A stretch of 64,000 nt of DNA from Ruegeria sp. PrR005 (GCF_010500245.1 NZ_JAAGOX010000011.1:186001-250000), one strand, 5' to 3'; shown: positions 43,137 through 51,763, counted from the first letter of the stretch. Notes: generated by a model from the sequence alone, not told the origin. Made by a program: numbers and translations.

Positions 43137-44291
43137 TCAGCCGCGCCGCCTGCGCAGATAGGCCAGCGCCGCCATTGCCGCAAAAATCAGCGCCAGAACC
43201 CCGGCAAAACCGCCATTGCCGGTCAGTTGCATCGCTGCACCGGTGATTGGCCCGCCCAGCATGCCCCCCAGGCCAAAGGCGATGGCAAAGGCGGCATTGC
43301 CCGCCACCAGGTCGCTGCCGCTGAACCGGTCGCCCAGTTCCGACATCGCCATGGTATAGATGCCGCCCGCCGTGGCACCAAAGACAAAGAGAACGCCCAG
43401 AAACAGCGGCAACCGGTCAGGCAGGCCGGGCAACAGCAGCGCGCCCAGCGCGGTCAAGAGGGCACACAGCACCATCACCTGCCGACGCGAGGTCCGGTCC
43501 GACAGCCATCCGATGGGGATCTGCAACACCGTATTGCCCAGGAACGCCACCGACAGGGCCGAGGTCGCCACCGCCACAGTCAGCCCCGCTGACAGGCCAA
43601 AGACCGGAAACAGCGACAGCATCGCCCCCTCCCAGAAGGCATAAACACAGATCGCCGCCAGCAGGGTCGGCGCCCGGCGCAGGAACCCCAGCGGCGACAC
43701 CGGTGCCTCGTCCGAAACATCGGGCACCTGTGCCCTGACCGCCAGCACCACGCCGATGGCCAGCAAACAGCAGGCCGCGCCAACGGCAAAGGGTGCAAAC
43801 CCCTGAAACCCGATCAGCGCCAGCGTGAACGGCCCGGCACCAAACCCCACCGACAGCGCGGTGGCATAGATCCCGACCACCCGGCCGCGCGTCTCGGGGC
43901 GGGCGAGCTGATTGATCCAGGTCTCCGACACGATGAAGATGCCCACATCGGCCATGCCCAGCATCAGCCGCAGCACCAGAAACGCGCCAAAGGAGCGGGT
44001 CAGCCCCAGCGCCAGGATCAAGAGCGCCGACAGCAGCAGCGAGCCGATGGCCACCTGCCAACTGCCGAATCGCTCGATCAGGCGCGGGTAAAAAGGCGAG
44101 GCGATCATGATCCCCAGCGGCGTCATCGCCGCGTTGACCCCGATGGCGGCCTCGCTGGTGCCCTGATCCTCCAGCACCAGCGACAACAGCGGAAAGCTGA
44201 GACCAACGGTCAAGGCAAAGATGGTGGTGCAGGCAATCGCGCCCGCGATCCCGGCGCGCCGCGCCTTGTCGGTCATAACCGCCGCCGTCAT
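43137..44291 (-). CDS. MFS transporter (YcaD/sugar-efflux-like)
   Basis: A 384-residue inner-membrane protein with twelve helices. The motif between helices 2 and 3 is PRLIERFGSWQVAIGS, and the second-half motif is WLSDRTSRRQVMVLCALLTALGALLLPG, typical of the YcaD/MFS_1 group. Substrate unknown. The ATG at 44291 is preceded by GGGAGG; an in-frame ATG 18 bp upstream would place the ribosome site inside the gene. It converges on gatC only loosely, being on the same strand 76 bp upstream. Confidence 0.88.
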   Translation of the reverse strand: MTAAVMTDKARRAGIAGAIACTTIFALTVGLSFPLLSLVLEDQGTSEAAIGVNAAMTPLGIMIASPFYPRLIERFGSWQVAIGSLLLSALLILALGLTRSFGAFLVLRLMLGMADVGIFIVSETWINQLARPETRGRVVGIYATALSVGFGAGPFTLALIGFQGFAPFAVGAACCLLAIGVVLAVRAQVPDVSDEAPVSPLGFLRRAPTLLAAICVYAFWEGAMLSLFPVFGLSAGLTVAVATSALSVAFLGNTVLQIPIGWLSDRTSRRQVMVLCALLTALGALLLPGLPDRLPLFLGVLFVFGATAGGIYTMAMSELGDRFSGSDLVAGNAAFAIAFGLGGMLGGPITGAAMQLTGNGGFAGVLALIFAAMAALAYLRRRRG

Positions 44292-44350
44292 CGCATCCTC
44301 CCTGCGCATCCGGGCAGATGACCGACCCGGGCGGCAAAGGTCAAGCGACC

Positions 44351-44387
44351 AAAACGAAACGGCCCGCGCGAGGGGTCGCACGGGCCG
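44351..44387 (-). terminator. Intrinsic terminator of the YHS gene
   Basis: Minus-strand stem CGGCCCGTGCG / CGCGCGGGCCG (one mismatch; 44387-44377 and 44370-44360) followed by TTTCGTTTT. Located 20 bp after the YHS-protein stop. Confidence 0.7.
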
Positions 44388-44406
44388 ATCCGGGAAGCGG
44401 GCGGGA

Positions 44407-44889
44407 TCAGAGATCCTTGGCCGCCTTGTGTTCGATCTTCTGCCAGTTGGCTGCCGCCTTGGCGATGGTGCCCGCCTTGTCCTGCTCGAACATCTTGTAG
44501 ATTTCTTCGTTCAGGAAGACATAGAGCTTGCCATCGACCACGGCGGCATAGTTCGGGTCGCCGTCGAACTTCTTGCCCACCGAGACGCCGAATGTGCAGA
44601 ACCCGCCGTTCTGGATCGCGTAATGGGCGGGGTTGGCCTCGAACGCCTTGAGGTTCTTCTCAGAGGCAAAGTAATAGGCCACACCGTTATGGACGGCGGT
44701 ATGCGCGGCTTTGCCTTCGCGGTTCTTGCCCTTGTCGAGCAGCGCCACCGGGTCCGAGCCATGCAGGCCCAGCGGCGCGCCAGCAGCGGTCAGGCCGGGC
44801 ACCACATTGGTTTCATCGGCGGCCATCGCCGGACCAAAGGCAAGCAGGGCCGACAGGGCAGCGGCGGTGAAGGGGATCATTCGGTTCAT
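44407..44889 (-). CDS. Secreted YHS-domain-like protein
   Basis: A 160-residue exported protein with a signal peptide (AAALSALLAFGPAMAADE). The mature part matches YHS-domain periplasmic proteins: LGLHGSDPVALLDKG, then GVAYYFASEKNLKAFEANPAHY and the single-Cys segment NGGFCTFGVSVGKK. These are typically putative metal-binding partners. It starts after AAAGGAAA. Its upstream region carries a perfect palindrome, so expression is probably controlled by a dimeric regulator. Confidence 0.85.
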   Translation of the reverse strand: MNRMIPFTAAALSALLAFGPAMAADETNVVPGLTAAGAPLGLHGSDPVALLDKGKNREGKAAHTAVHNGVAYYFASEKNLKAFEANPAHYAIQNGGFCTFGVSVGKKFDGDPNYAAVVDGKLYVFLNEEIYKMFEQDKAGTIAKAAANWQKIEHKAAKDL

Positions 44890-45008
44890 CGGTTGGTTTC
44901 CTTTTGGTTGACTGATAACGCCCAGCCACTTGATTGGCGGGTGTGTCAGGAAACTGCATCACGAGGCCGCTGCCGTGAATGTTCAGACGTTCAAGCAATA
45001 CGACAGAT

Positions 45009-45026
45009 CGTTCAAATGATTGAACG
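45009..45026. promoter_or_regulatory. Palindromic operator upstream of the YHS gene
   Basis: CGTTCAA-ATGA-TTGAACG is a perfect 7-bp inverted repeat, with a further GTTCAAGC copy at 44989-44996. It sits 120 bp upstream of the YHS start in an AT-rich intergenic stretch. The cognate regulator is not identified in this window. Confidence 0.55.
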
Positions 45027-45070
45027 AATAATGCCAATATTCGAACCGATGGGCATGGAAAATTCAAGAT

Positions 45071-46390
45071 TCATGACAATGAAGGGGGATTGGCCGCTCC
45101 AGTATCATGGTCAAGACGCGAAACTCCCTGCTCTGACAACAGCCTCACCAGTTCTGCGGTATCCACCTGCTGCACCGGCACACGGTCGCGGATCGCCAGA
45201 TGCGCCGCCGTCCCGGTCGCCTGACCCATCGCCATGCATTGCGGCATCCCCCGGACCGAGGCAAAGGCCACCAGATCTGCCGACAGGATGCGCCCCGCGA
45301 ACATCAGGTTCTCAACCGCTTTCGGCAACAGCGACCGGAACGGGATGGTGTAATAACCGCCACGCTCGACCATGGCGTCATGGGTCATCTGATCCGAGGT
45401 GCGCATCACATCGTCGATCGGGTTGTCACAGGCAACAATCCCGTCGGCAAACTTGGTTCCCGCCGCCAGATCGGCGCCGGTGACCTTGTACACCCCTTCC
45501 AGCTTGCGGGTCTCACGCACCCCCACGGTCGGCCCCAGTTGCGACATATGCGCGGCCTCGAATCCGGGCACATCCGCGCGCAGGAACTGCGCCAGTTGCA
45601 GACAGCGCCGCCGCCCCTCCTGCGTGGCGCGGGTGACGGCGGCCGGGTCGGTGCCGTCCACCCCGCGAATGGCCACCGAGTTGCAGAAGACCGTGCCCGG
45701 GTGAAACCCCTTCATCAGGTAGAGCTGCGCCAGATGTGGATGCAACCGCCCCTCGGCGATGCCCCGGGCGGCATAGCGGCGGAAATAGGGATCGTTCTCG
45801 GCAAACACCCGGTCCCAATCGGCGCCCTCCATGAAAAAGGACAGGGTCACCGCCATCATGTTGCCCTGCCCGTCACCCAGCGTGAACGGCACCCCCGCCT
45901 TGGACGAGATGTCACCATCGCCGGAACAGTCGATCACGATCCGCGCCCCAATCCGTTGCGGCCCGCGCCGGTCGAAGAATTCGACTGCGGCGATGCGGTT
46001 GCCCTCCATCACCGGGGCAAAGGCCACCGCGCCAACGAACACCCGCACACCCGCCTCTTCCAGCATCTCGAACATCATCGTGGTGGCGGCGTCGTGGTCG
46101 TACTGGATCTCGGGGCCGAAGTTTTCCAGCGTGCAGGGGCGTTTCTCGGCCATCGGCGGGTCCATCGCCATCAGCCGGCCCTCCAGTTCCTGCATCAGTC
46201 CGCCGATGCTCTCATCTTGTGGATAAGCCGCGCCCCAGGGCATGCCGGGGCAGAATGCCATGACCCCGCCCACCTTGGTCCCCGCTTCCAGCAGTACCAC
46301 ATCGAGACCCAACCGCCCTGCCGCCACCGCCGCGCCAAAGCCCGCGGTGCCACCGCCGATCACCAGAACATCCGCTGTTATTTCCCGCAT
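45071..46390 (-). CDS. FAD-dependent oxidoreductase (FAD_oxidored / HdrA-like)
   Basis: A 439-residue flavoprotein. The N-terminal Rossmann motif ADVLVIGGGTAGFGAAVAAGRLG is followed by VVLLEAGTKVGGVMAFCPGMPWG. The region RIVIDCSGDGDISSKAG and the C-terminal MFAGRILSADLVAFASVRGMPQC match the FAD_oxidored group (PF12831), often annotated as CoB-CoM heterodisulfide reductase subunit A-like. No iron-sulfur domain is fused. The start at 46390 follows GGAGGGAC. It is divergent from the MBL hydrolase/cyclase operon across 172 bp. Confidence 0.85.
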   Translation of the reverse strand: MREITADVLVIGGGTAGFGAAVAAGRLGLDVVLLEAGTKVGGVMAFCPGMPWGAAYPQDESIGGLMQELEGRLMAMDPPMAEKRPCTLENFGPEIQYDHDAATTMMFEMLEEAGVRVFVGAVAFAPVMEGNRIAAVEFFDRRGPQRIGARIVIDCSGDGDISSKAGVPFTLGDGQGNMMAVTLSFFMEGADWDRVFAENDPYFRRYAARGIAEGRLHPHLAQLYLMKGFHPGTVFCNSVAIRGVDGTDPAAVTRATQEGRRRCLQLAQFLRADVPGFEAAHMSQLGPTVGVRETRKLEGVYKVTGADLAAGTKFADGIVACDNPIDDVMRTSDQMTHDAMVERGGYYTIPFRSLLPKAVENLMFAGRILSADLVAFASVRGMPQCMAMGQATGTAAHLAIRDRVPVQQVDTAELVRLLSEQGVSRLDHDTGAANPPSLS

Positions 46391-46562
46391 CCCTGTCCCT
46401 CCGCCTGCTGTTTCCCGTTTGTCCTCCACAGAAACACGGCACGTCTGTCCCGTTCGCGACCGGTCCGGCCCCGAACCTATCGCGATTTCCCGCAACCTCT
46501 CCGTAGATTTTCACCCGGCCGGTGCTAGGGTGATCTGAAACGCAGTTCACGGAGAGAAACAC

Positions 46563-47255
46563 ATGAAGATCATCTGGCTGGGACATGGCAGTTTCCGGAT
46601 CGAAAGCGGCGAGGCCGTGCTGCTGATCGACCCCTGGCTCAGCGGCAACCCCGCCCTGCCCGAGGATCAGCACGACGCCGCCGTCGCCGGCGCCACCCAT
46701 ATCCTGCTGACCCATACGCATTTCGACCATGTCATCGACGTGCTGCCACTGGCAAAACGGCTCAGGATCCCGGTCGTGGGCCAGTACGACCTGATGGGAT
46801 TTTGGGGCGAAACCGAAGGGATCGAAACCATCGGGTTCAACAAGGGCGGCACGGTCACCCTGAACGGCGTGCGGGTGTCGATGGTGCCCGCCTCGCACAG
46901 TTCGACCTTCTCCACCCCCGAGGGGCTGCGCACCGGCGGATCGGAAGTGGGCTATATGATCAGCGCCGAGAAGCACACGGTCTACCACTCCGGCGACACC
47001 GCGATTATGGCCGACATGGACTGGATGGGCGAGTATTACAAACCCGATATCGGCATCCTCAGCGCGGGCGGCCATTTCACCATGGACATGAAGGGCGCCG
47101 CCTGGGCGTCCAAGCGCTTCTTCAACTTCAAGACGGTGATCCCGGGTCACTACAAGACCTTCCCGATCCTCGAACAATCGGCCAAGGCGCTGATCGACGG
47201 CCTGCCCGATGTCGACGTGATCGAGCCGGAGGTGATGCAACCCATCGAGGTCTGA
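46563..47255 (+). CDS. MBL-fold metal-dependent hydrolase (UPF0173/YtkL family)
   Basis: A 230-residue metallo-beta-lactamase-fold hydrolase of the UPF0173 type. Metal motifs: LLTHTHFDHVIDVLPLAK, the His in VPASHSST, the Asp in YHSGDTAIMADM and the His in VIPGHYKTFP. Substrate of the family is not established. It starts after GGAGAG and is the first gene of the run that includes the four cyclase genes: its stop is 4 bp before the GTG of the first cyclase, which implies operonic and probably translational coupling. Confidence 0.9.
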   Translation: MKIIWLGHGSFRIESGEAVLLIDPWLSGNPALPEDQHDAAVAGATHILLTHTHFDHVIDVLPLAKRLRIPVVGQYDLMGFWGETEGIETIGFNKGGTVTLNGVRVSMVPASHSSTFSTPEGLRTGGSEVGYMISAEKHTVYHSGDTAIMADMDWMGEYYKPDIGILSAGGHFTMDMKGAAWASKRFFNFKTVIPGHYKTFPILEQSAKALIDGLPDVDVIEPEVMQPIEV

Positions 47256-47259
47256 GGCC

Positions 47260-48231
47260 GTGGCGGCCATCACCCCCTCGCCCGAGCTTGGCGCCATCGT
47301 GCGGCGATGGCTCCGCGCCTATGCGTCAGGGGACAAGGCGGCCGTGACCAACCTCTTCTCGGCCGATCCGGCGCTGGGATATATCGGCTCCTCCCATGGC
47401 GAGATCTGGCGCGGCGACACGCTGCGCCGGGGCATGGCGAGCTATATGGAGGACATCCCCAGCTTTGCCTGGGACCGGGACGAGTTTCGCGGCTTTGAAT
47501 GCGGCGAACTGGGTTGGGTCGAATGGTTCGGCGAGCGGGTTTCGCTGGACACCGGCAAGGAGATCACCTTTCGCTCCACCTTCGTTCTGCATCTTGAACA
47601 GGGCGTCTGGCGGATCGTGCATGTGCACAACTCGAACCCGGTCTCGAACATGGAGGCGCTGGGATACGAATCGCGCGGGTTCGAGGATCTGCTCGAAGCA
47701 GCACTTGCCACCCCGGCCCAGTTCCAGCGCACCGGCATGGCCACGATCATGTTCACCGATATCGCCGACAGTTCGGTGCTGGCCGAAACCCTGGGCGACG
47801 CCCGCTGGTCGGTTGCCGTGCAGGCGCATCTGAAACAGGTCGAAAGCATCGTCACCGAGCATGGCGGCACGCTGATCAAGACCTTGGGCGACGGCACCAT
47901 GTCGGCCTTTCCCTCGGCCTCGGCGGCACTGTCCGCGGCGGTAACATTGCAGAACATCATCACGAACACCACCGAGGAGCCGCATCTGCGCATCCGGATC
48001 GGCCTGCATACCGGCGATCTGGTCGAACAGGACGGCGACCTGTTCGGCACCGTCGTGAACAAGGCCGCGCGCGTTGCCGCGCTGGCGGCGCCGGGCGATA
48101 TCTGCCTGTCGGACGCCACCCGCATAATGGTCGGCGCCGCCCGCCATTTCCGGTTCTCGCAACCTGTCGAGGTGACGCTCAAGGGGCTGGAGGGGCGGCA
48201 TGTGACCTACCGGCTGGAGTGGCGAGAATGA
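47260..48231 (+). CDS. NTF2/SnoaL-like domain + class III adenylate cyclase, copy 1
   Basis: A 323-residue soluble protein, GTG start 4 bp after the MBL gene. Residues about 8-130 form an NTF2/SnoaL-like domain (IVRRWLRAYASGD; RSTFVLHLEQGVWRIVHVHN). Residues about 158-323 form a class III nucleotide cyclase domain. Catalytic residues are all present: metal Asp167 (MFTDIADS) and Asp211 (LGDG), adenine-selecting Lys207 and Asp260, transition-state Asn267 and Arg271 (NKAAR). No membrane helix or signal peptide. Predicted to make cAMP as a dimer, with the NTF2 domain sensing a ligand. The stop overlaps the next ATG as ATGA. Confidence 0.9.
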   Translation: MAAITPSPELGAIVRRWLRAYASGDKAAVTNLFSADPALGYIGSSHGEIWRGDTLRRGMASYMEDIPSFAWDRDEFRGFECGELGWVEWFGERVSLDTGKEITFRSTFVLHLEQGVWRIVHVHNSNPVSNMEALGYESRGFEDLLEAALATPAQFQRTGMATIMFTDIADSSVLAETLGDARWSVAVQAHLKQVESIVTEHGGTLIKTLGDGTMSAFPSASAALSAAVTLQNIITNTTEEPHLRIRIGLHTGDLVEQDGDLFGTVVNKAARVAALAAPGDICLSDATRIMVGAARHFRFSQPVEVTLKGLEGRHVTYRLEWRE

Positions 48232-49202
48232 GCGATCCCTTCACCCCATCGGCAGAACTGTCCGCCATAGCCCGGCGATGGTTGCAGCATTACGCCAGCC
48301 GCCAGTCCAAGATGGTGGCCAATCTCTTCTCGGGATCCGAAGCCTGGACCTATGTCGGCTCGGACGACAACGAGATTTGGACGGGGCAGGACCTGTGCCG
48401 GAGTTTCAACGCCTATACGGACGAACAGGCGCGGTTGATCCTCGAGGATATCAAGGTCACGGGATTCGAGGCGGGAAGTTTCGGCTGGGCCTGCGCGACC
48501 TTCACCGTCTTGTCCGAGAACCGGCAGGTCAGTTCATTTTTCCGCAGCACGTTCGTCTTTACCCTCGAAGATGCTGTCTGGAAGATCGTTCACGTCCATA
48601 ATTCGGTTCCAAAGGCCAGCATGGAATCGATGGGGTACGAGTCGCGCAGCCTCGATGAACTCGCGGCCAGCGCCGATGTCGGGAGTTTTCACATAGGCCG
48701 GACCGGGATCGCGTCGGTGATGTTCACCGATATCGTCGGCAGCACCGCGCTGGCCGCCGCGATGGGGGACGCGGCCTGGAGCCGGAAGATCAAGGCGCAT
48801 CTGGCGCAGATCGCCTCGGACATCCAGAAATTCGGCGGAACCCTGGTAAAATCGCTGGGCGACGGAACCCTGTCTTCCTTCACCTCGGCCCAGGCCGCCA
48901 TGCGCGCGGCGCAGGCGATTCAGCGGGTCAATGCGCAGGACGAGGAGGAGCCGAACCTTTCGATCCGCATCGGCATTCACACCGGCGACGTGGTGCAGTC
49001 GGGCGGCGACTATCTCGGCTCGGTGGTCAACAAGGCGGCGCGCATCGCGGCCATCGCCGAACCGGATGAAATCCGGGTGTCGGACGCCACCCGCATCATG
49101 GTGGGCGCCGCGCCGGGCTTCATCTTTTCGGGTCCGGAGACAACACGCCTGAAAGGGTTGGAGGGGGATCATACCTTCTATCGGCTGGAGTGGCGGGAAT
49201 GA
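48228..49202 (+). CDS. NTF2/SnoaL-like domain + class III adenylate cyclase, copy 2
   Basis: A 324-residue paralogue with the same architecture. The NTF2-like domain occupies about residues 9-130 (SAIARRWLQHYASRQ; FFRSTFVFTLEDAVWKIVHVHNS) and the cyclase about 159-324. Catalytic set: Asp168, Lys208, Asp212, Asp261, Asn268, Arg272. The ATG at 48228 overlaps the stop of copy 1 by four bases; a GTG 9 bp upstream is the only alternative. The NTF2 pocket region (residues about 60-105) differs from copy 1, suggesting a different ligand. The end YRLEWRE is identical to copy 1, which supports recent tandem duplication. Confidence 0.9.
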   Translation: MSDPFTPSAELSAIARRWLQHYASRQSKMVANLFSGSEAWTYVGSDDNEIWTGQDLCRSFNAYTDEQARLILEDIKVTGFEAGSFGWACATFTVLSENRQVSSFFRSTFVFTLEDAVWKIVHVHNSVPKASMESMGYESRSLDELAASADVGSFHIGRTGIASVMFTDIVGSTALAAAMGDAAWSRKIKAHLAQIASDIQKFGGTLVKSLGDGTLSSFTSAQAAMRAAQAIQRVNAQDEEEPNLSIRIGIHTGDVVQSGGDYLGSVVNKAARIAAIAEPDEIRVSDATRIMVGAAPGFIFSGPETTRLKGLEGDHTFYRLEWRE

Positions 49203-50167
49203 TCCGGTCCTCGCCCGAGCTTCTCGCCTTTGCGCGACGCTGGATCGACGCGATCCCCAACAGGCGACCGAACGATCTGCGCAACATGATGACCGAAAGG
49301 GAACACCTGCGTTTCGTCGGAACCGGCGAGAACGAGATCTGGGCCGGTGCGGCAGTACGCGAGGGGATCGGCGCATTCTTTGGTGTCATCCCTGAGATGA
49401 TCAGGCATCAAGAGGTCTTTGCCGAAGCTTACGAACACAACGGCACCGGCTGGGCCTGCATGTGCCACGAGCTGATCTTTGCCAATCAGCCCGACCGGGT
49501 GTTCCGGATCCGCTCGACCCTGATCTTCACGCTCGAGGACGGCGCCTGGAAGATCGTGCATCGCCATGGATCGGTCCCGATCCCGAACATGGATTTCACC
49601 GGCGCCGCACAGACGGCCATCGCCGATCTGGTCGCCGCCGCGAAACAGGGGTTCTCGCTGGATCAGCGCGAGGGCTTTGCCTCGGTCATGTTCACCGACA
49701 TCGTCAATTCGTCGCGCCTTGCATCGGCCATGGGCGACCGGCTGTGGTCGTCCGAGGTGGCCCGCCATTTCAACAGCTTGCGCGAGATCATCGAGGCGCG
49801 GGGCGGGCAGTTCGTCAAATCGCTGGGCGACGGCACCATGTCGAGCTTTCCGTCACCAGAGCAGGGGTTGCGCGCGGCGCAAGCCATATTGCGCGCGACC
49901 GAGGCCTCCGACGGCCCCGCCATCGCGCTGCGGATCGGCATCCATACCGGCGAGGTGATCCAGACCCGCGAAGATTTCTTTGGCAGCGTGGTCAACAAGG
50001 CCGCCCGCATCGCCGCCGCCGCGGCACCGGGCGAAATCGTGATCTCCGGCGCCACCTGCGATTTGACCGGCAAGGTGGCGGACCTGGTCATTCACCCGCC
50101 GGCAGAGATCCCGCTCAAGGGCTTTGACGGCCTGCACCGGGTCCATCGGCTGGAGTGGAAGGCATGA
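49199..50167 (+). CDS. NTF2/SnoaL-like domain + class III adenylate cyclase, copy 3
   Basis: A 322-residue paralogue. NTF2-like part about residues 5-130 (LLAFARRWIDAIPNRRPN; RIRSTLIFTLEDGAWKIVHRHGS), cyclase about 158-322. Catalytic set intact: Asp167, Lys207, Asp211, Asp259, Asn266, Arg270. ATG at 49199 overlaps the stop of copy 2 (ATGA). The C-terminus past residue 283 (GATCDLTGKVADLVIHPPA) is diverged from the SDATRIMVGAA form of copies 1 and 2, so this copy has changed the back of the cyclase domain while keeping the active site. Confidence 0.9.
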   Translation: MIRSSPELLAFARRWIDAIPNRRPNDLRNMMTEREHLRFVGTGENEIWAGAAVREGIGAFFGVIPEMIRHQEVFAEAYEHNGTGWACMCHELIFANQPDRVFRIRSTLIFTLEDGAWKIVHRHGSVPIPNMDFTGAAQTAIADLVAAAKQGFSLDQREGFASVMFTDIVNSSRLASAMGDRLWSSEVARHFNSLREIIEARGGQFVKSLGDGTMSSFPSPEQGLRAAQAILRATEASDGPAIALRIGIHTGEVIQTREDFFGSVVNKAARIAAAAAPGEIVISGATCDLTGKVADLVIHPPAEIPLKGFDGLHRVHRLEWKA

Positions 50168-51123
50168 TCCAGCGCTCGCCCGAGATCGAAGCCATTGTCC
50201 GCCGCTGGACCACCCTGATCCGCAGCCACAAGGTGGCCGACCTGCCGCATTACCTGTCGCAATCCGACGCGCTGGTCTATATCGGCAGCGCCGATGGCGA
50301 GCTCTGGCGTGGCCAACTGGTGCGCGACGGTCTCGCCGATCATCTGGCCGAGGTCCCCGATTTCATCGAGGACGACGTCGAGATCGAAGCCTATGAGCAT
50401 GGCGAAACCGGCTGGGCCACCTATCGGAGTCATTACACCTTTCTCGGCACCGGCAGCCGTGGCACCCATCGGGTGACCTTTGTCTTTGTGCTGGAACGCG
50501 GCAGCTGGAAGATGGTCCAGCACCATATCTCGCAGGCCGACTCGAACCGCGACAAGCTGGGGATCGAGCACACCGCCTTTCAACGCCTGATCGCGGCCGC
50601 CCAGGCCGGATCGCACCGGTTCGGCACCGGTGGGCTTGCCACCATCATGTTCACCGATATCGTCGACAGCTCCGCCTTGGCCGAAGCCATGGGCGATACC
50701 GAATGGGTACGCCTGCTCGACGCCCATTTCCGCCGGGTCGAGGCGATTGTCACGGACCATGGCGGTACGCTGGTCAAATCACTGGGCGATGGCACCATGT
50801 CCTCGTTCCCGTCCGCCACCAACGCGGCCCATGCGGCATCGGCCATCCGGGCAGGGACCAAAACGCAGGACCAGCGCCTTGCCCTGCGCATCGGCCTGCA
50901 CACCGGCGAAGTGGTCGAGAACCGCGGCGATTTCTTTGGCACCGTGGTCAACAAGGCCGCGCGCATCGCCGCCGCAGCCGGTCCCGGCGAGATCCTGGTC
51001 TCGGACGCCCTGCACCAGATGGCCGAGGGCGGCGCGGGATACCGTTTCTCGGACCCGGTTTCCCTACGCCTCAAGGGGTTCGAGGGCGAACACGCGGTTT
51101 ACCGTCTGGAGGCGGACGGATAG
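50164..51123 (+). CDS. NTF2/SnoaL-like domain + class III adenylate cyclase, copy 4
   Basis: A 319-residue paralogue. NTF2-like part about residues 7-130 (IEAIVRRWTTLIRSHK; HRVTFVFVLERGSWKMVQHHIS), cyclase about 156-319. Catalytic set: Asp165, Lys205, Asp209, Asp256, Asn263, Arg267. ATG at 50164 overlaps the stop of copy 3. It is the last of the series, and the array ends with a 159-bp gap and a convergent gene. I see no strong terminator, only a CCACGCC/GGCGTGG stem without a T-run near 51233-51259. Confidence 0.9.
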   Translation: MIQRSPEIEAIVRRWTTLIRSHKVADLPHYLSQSDALVYIGSADGELWRGQLVRDGLADHLAEVPDFIEDDVEIEAYEHGETGWATYRSHYTFLGTGSRGTHRVTFVFVLERGSWKMVQHHISQADSNRDKLGIEHTAFQRLIAAAQAGSHRFGTGGLATIMFTDIVDSSALAEAMGDTEWVRLLDAHFRRVEAIVTDHGGTLVKSLGDGTMSSFPSATNAAHAASAIRAGTKTQDQRLALRIGLHTGEVVENRGDFFGTVVNKAARIAAAAGPGEILVSDALHQMAEGGAGYRFSDPVSLRLKGFEGEHAVYRLEADG

Positions 51124-51282
51124 CGCCCACTATGCGCCAGCGTGCTGCCCAGACAACATCCGCTGGCCTTCCACGGTCGTGCCTGTGATGCAGAATCGGA
51201 AGGCGGCAAGCGCCCTGATTTAGCCGGATTGCCCACGCCTGCTCATGTTGGGGGCGTGGCGGATGCAACCCGGCAAAAGTGC

Positions 51283-51762
51283 TCAGTCCTGACCGGTCTC
51301 TTTCGGCCCCGCCTTGGGCGTGAACTCACAGCGGTTGGGTTTGATGTCGATCAGCGGCGTGCCGTCCAGGCAATCGAGACCGCGCACCACCAGCGTCGTG
51401 CCCTCCACCCGCTCCAGCCGCACCCGCGACAGGCCGATCGGGTTGGGCCGCTGAGGCGAGCGCAGGGCGAAGGTACCAAAGAGCTTGCCGTCGCTCTTGG
51501 GGTTCTGGATGACCAGATCACGCCGCCCCTTGTCGAGCCAGTAGAGCACGTCGAGCCAGGTATACTCCGCCACCCCGCGCAGCGCGGGCGCCCAGCGCGC
51601 ATCCAGCTCGATCCGGCATTCGGGCCCGTCCTCGCGCCCCTGCCGGGGGCAGTCCTTGCGGTCGGTCCAGGGGGTGCGGATGCGGCCGATGAAATAGACG
51701 CCCGAGTCGGTGGCCTCGGGCAGGTCCACCACCTCTTCGCCCTCGCGAAACCTGAATTCCAT
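51283..51762 (-). CDS. TsaA/TrmO-like SAM-dependent protein
   Basis: A 159-residue protein of the UPF0066/TsaA family. Signature SPQRPNPIGLSRVRLERVEG and the C-terminal LDCLDGTPLIDIKPNRCEF are typical; E. coli TrmO N6-methylates t6A37 in tRNA(Thr) using a SAM-binding beta-barrel. The C-terminal extension differs from TrmO, so the target is uncertain. The start at 51762 follows AAGGGAG. It starts 1 bp after the tadA stop, an RNA-modification gene pair. Confidence 0.88.
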   Translation of the reverse strand: MEFRFREGEEVVDLPEATDSGVYFIGRIRTPWTDRKDCPRQGREDGPECRIELDARWAPALRGVAEYTWLDVLYWLDKGRRDLVIQNPKSDGKLFGTFALRSPQRPNPIGLSRVRLERVEGTTLVVRGLDCLDGTPLIDIKPNRCEFTPKAGPKETGQD

Positions 51763-51763
51763 T

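Noticed and set aside
41231-43246. 671-codon open frame opposite gatA and gatC
   Set aside because: Antisense shadow over two diagnostic amidotransferase genes.
47260-51123. Assembly duplication as explanation of the cyclase array
   Set aside because: The four copies are diverged throughout, with unique residues and lengths, so they are separate genes and not a repeated read artefact.
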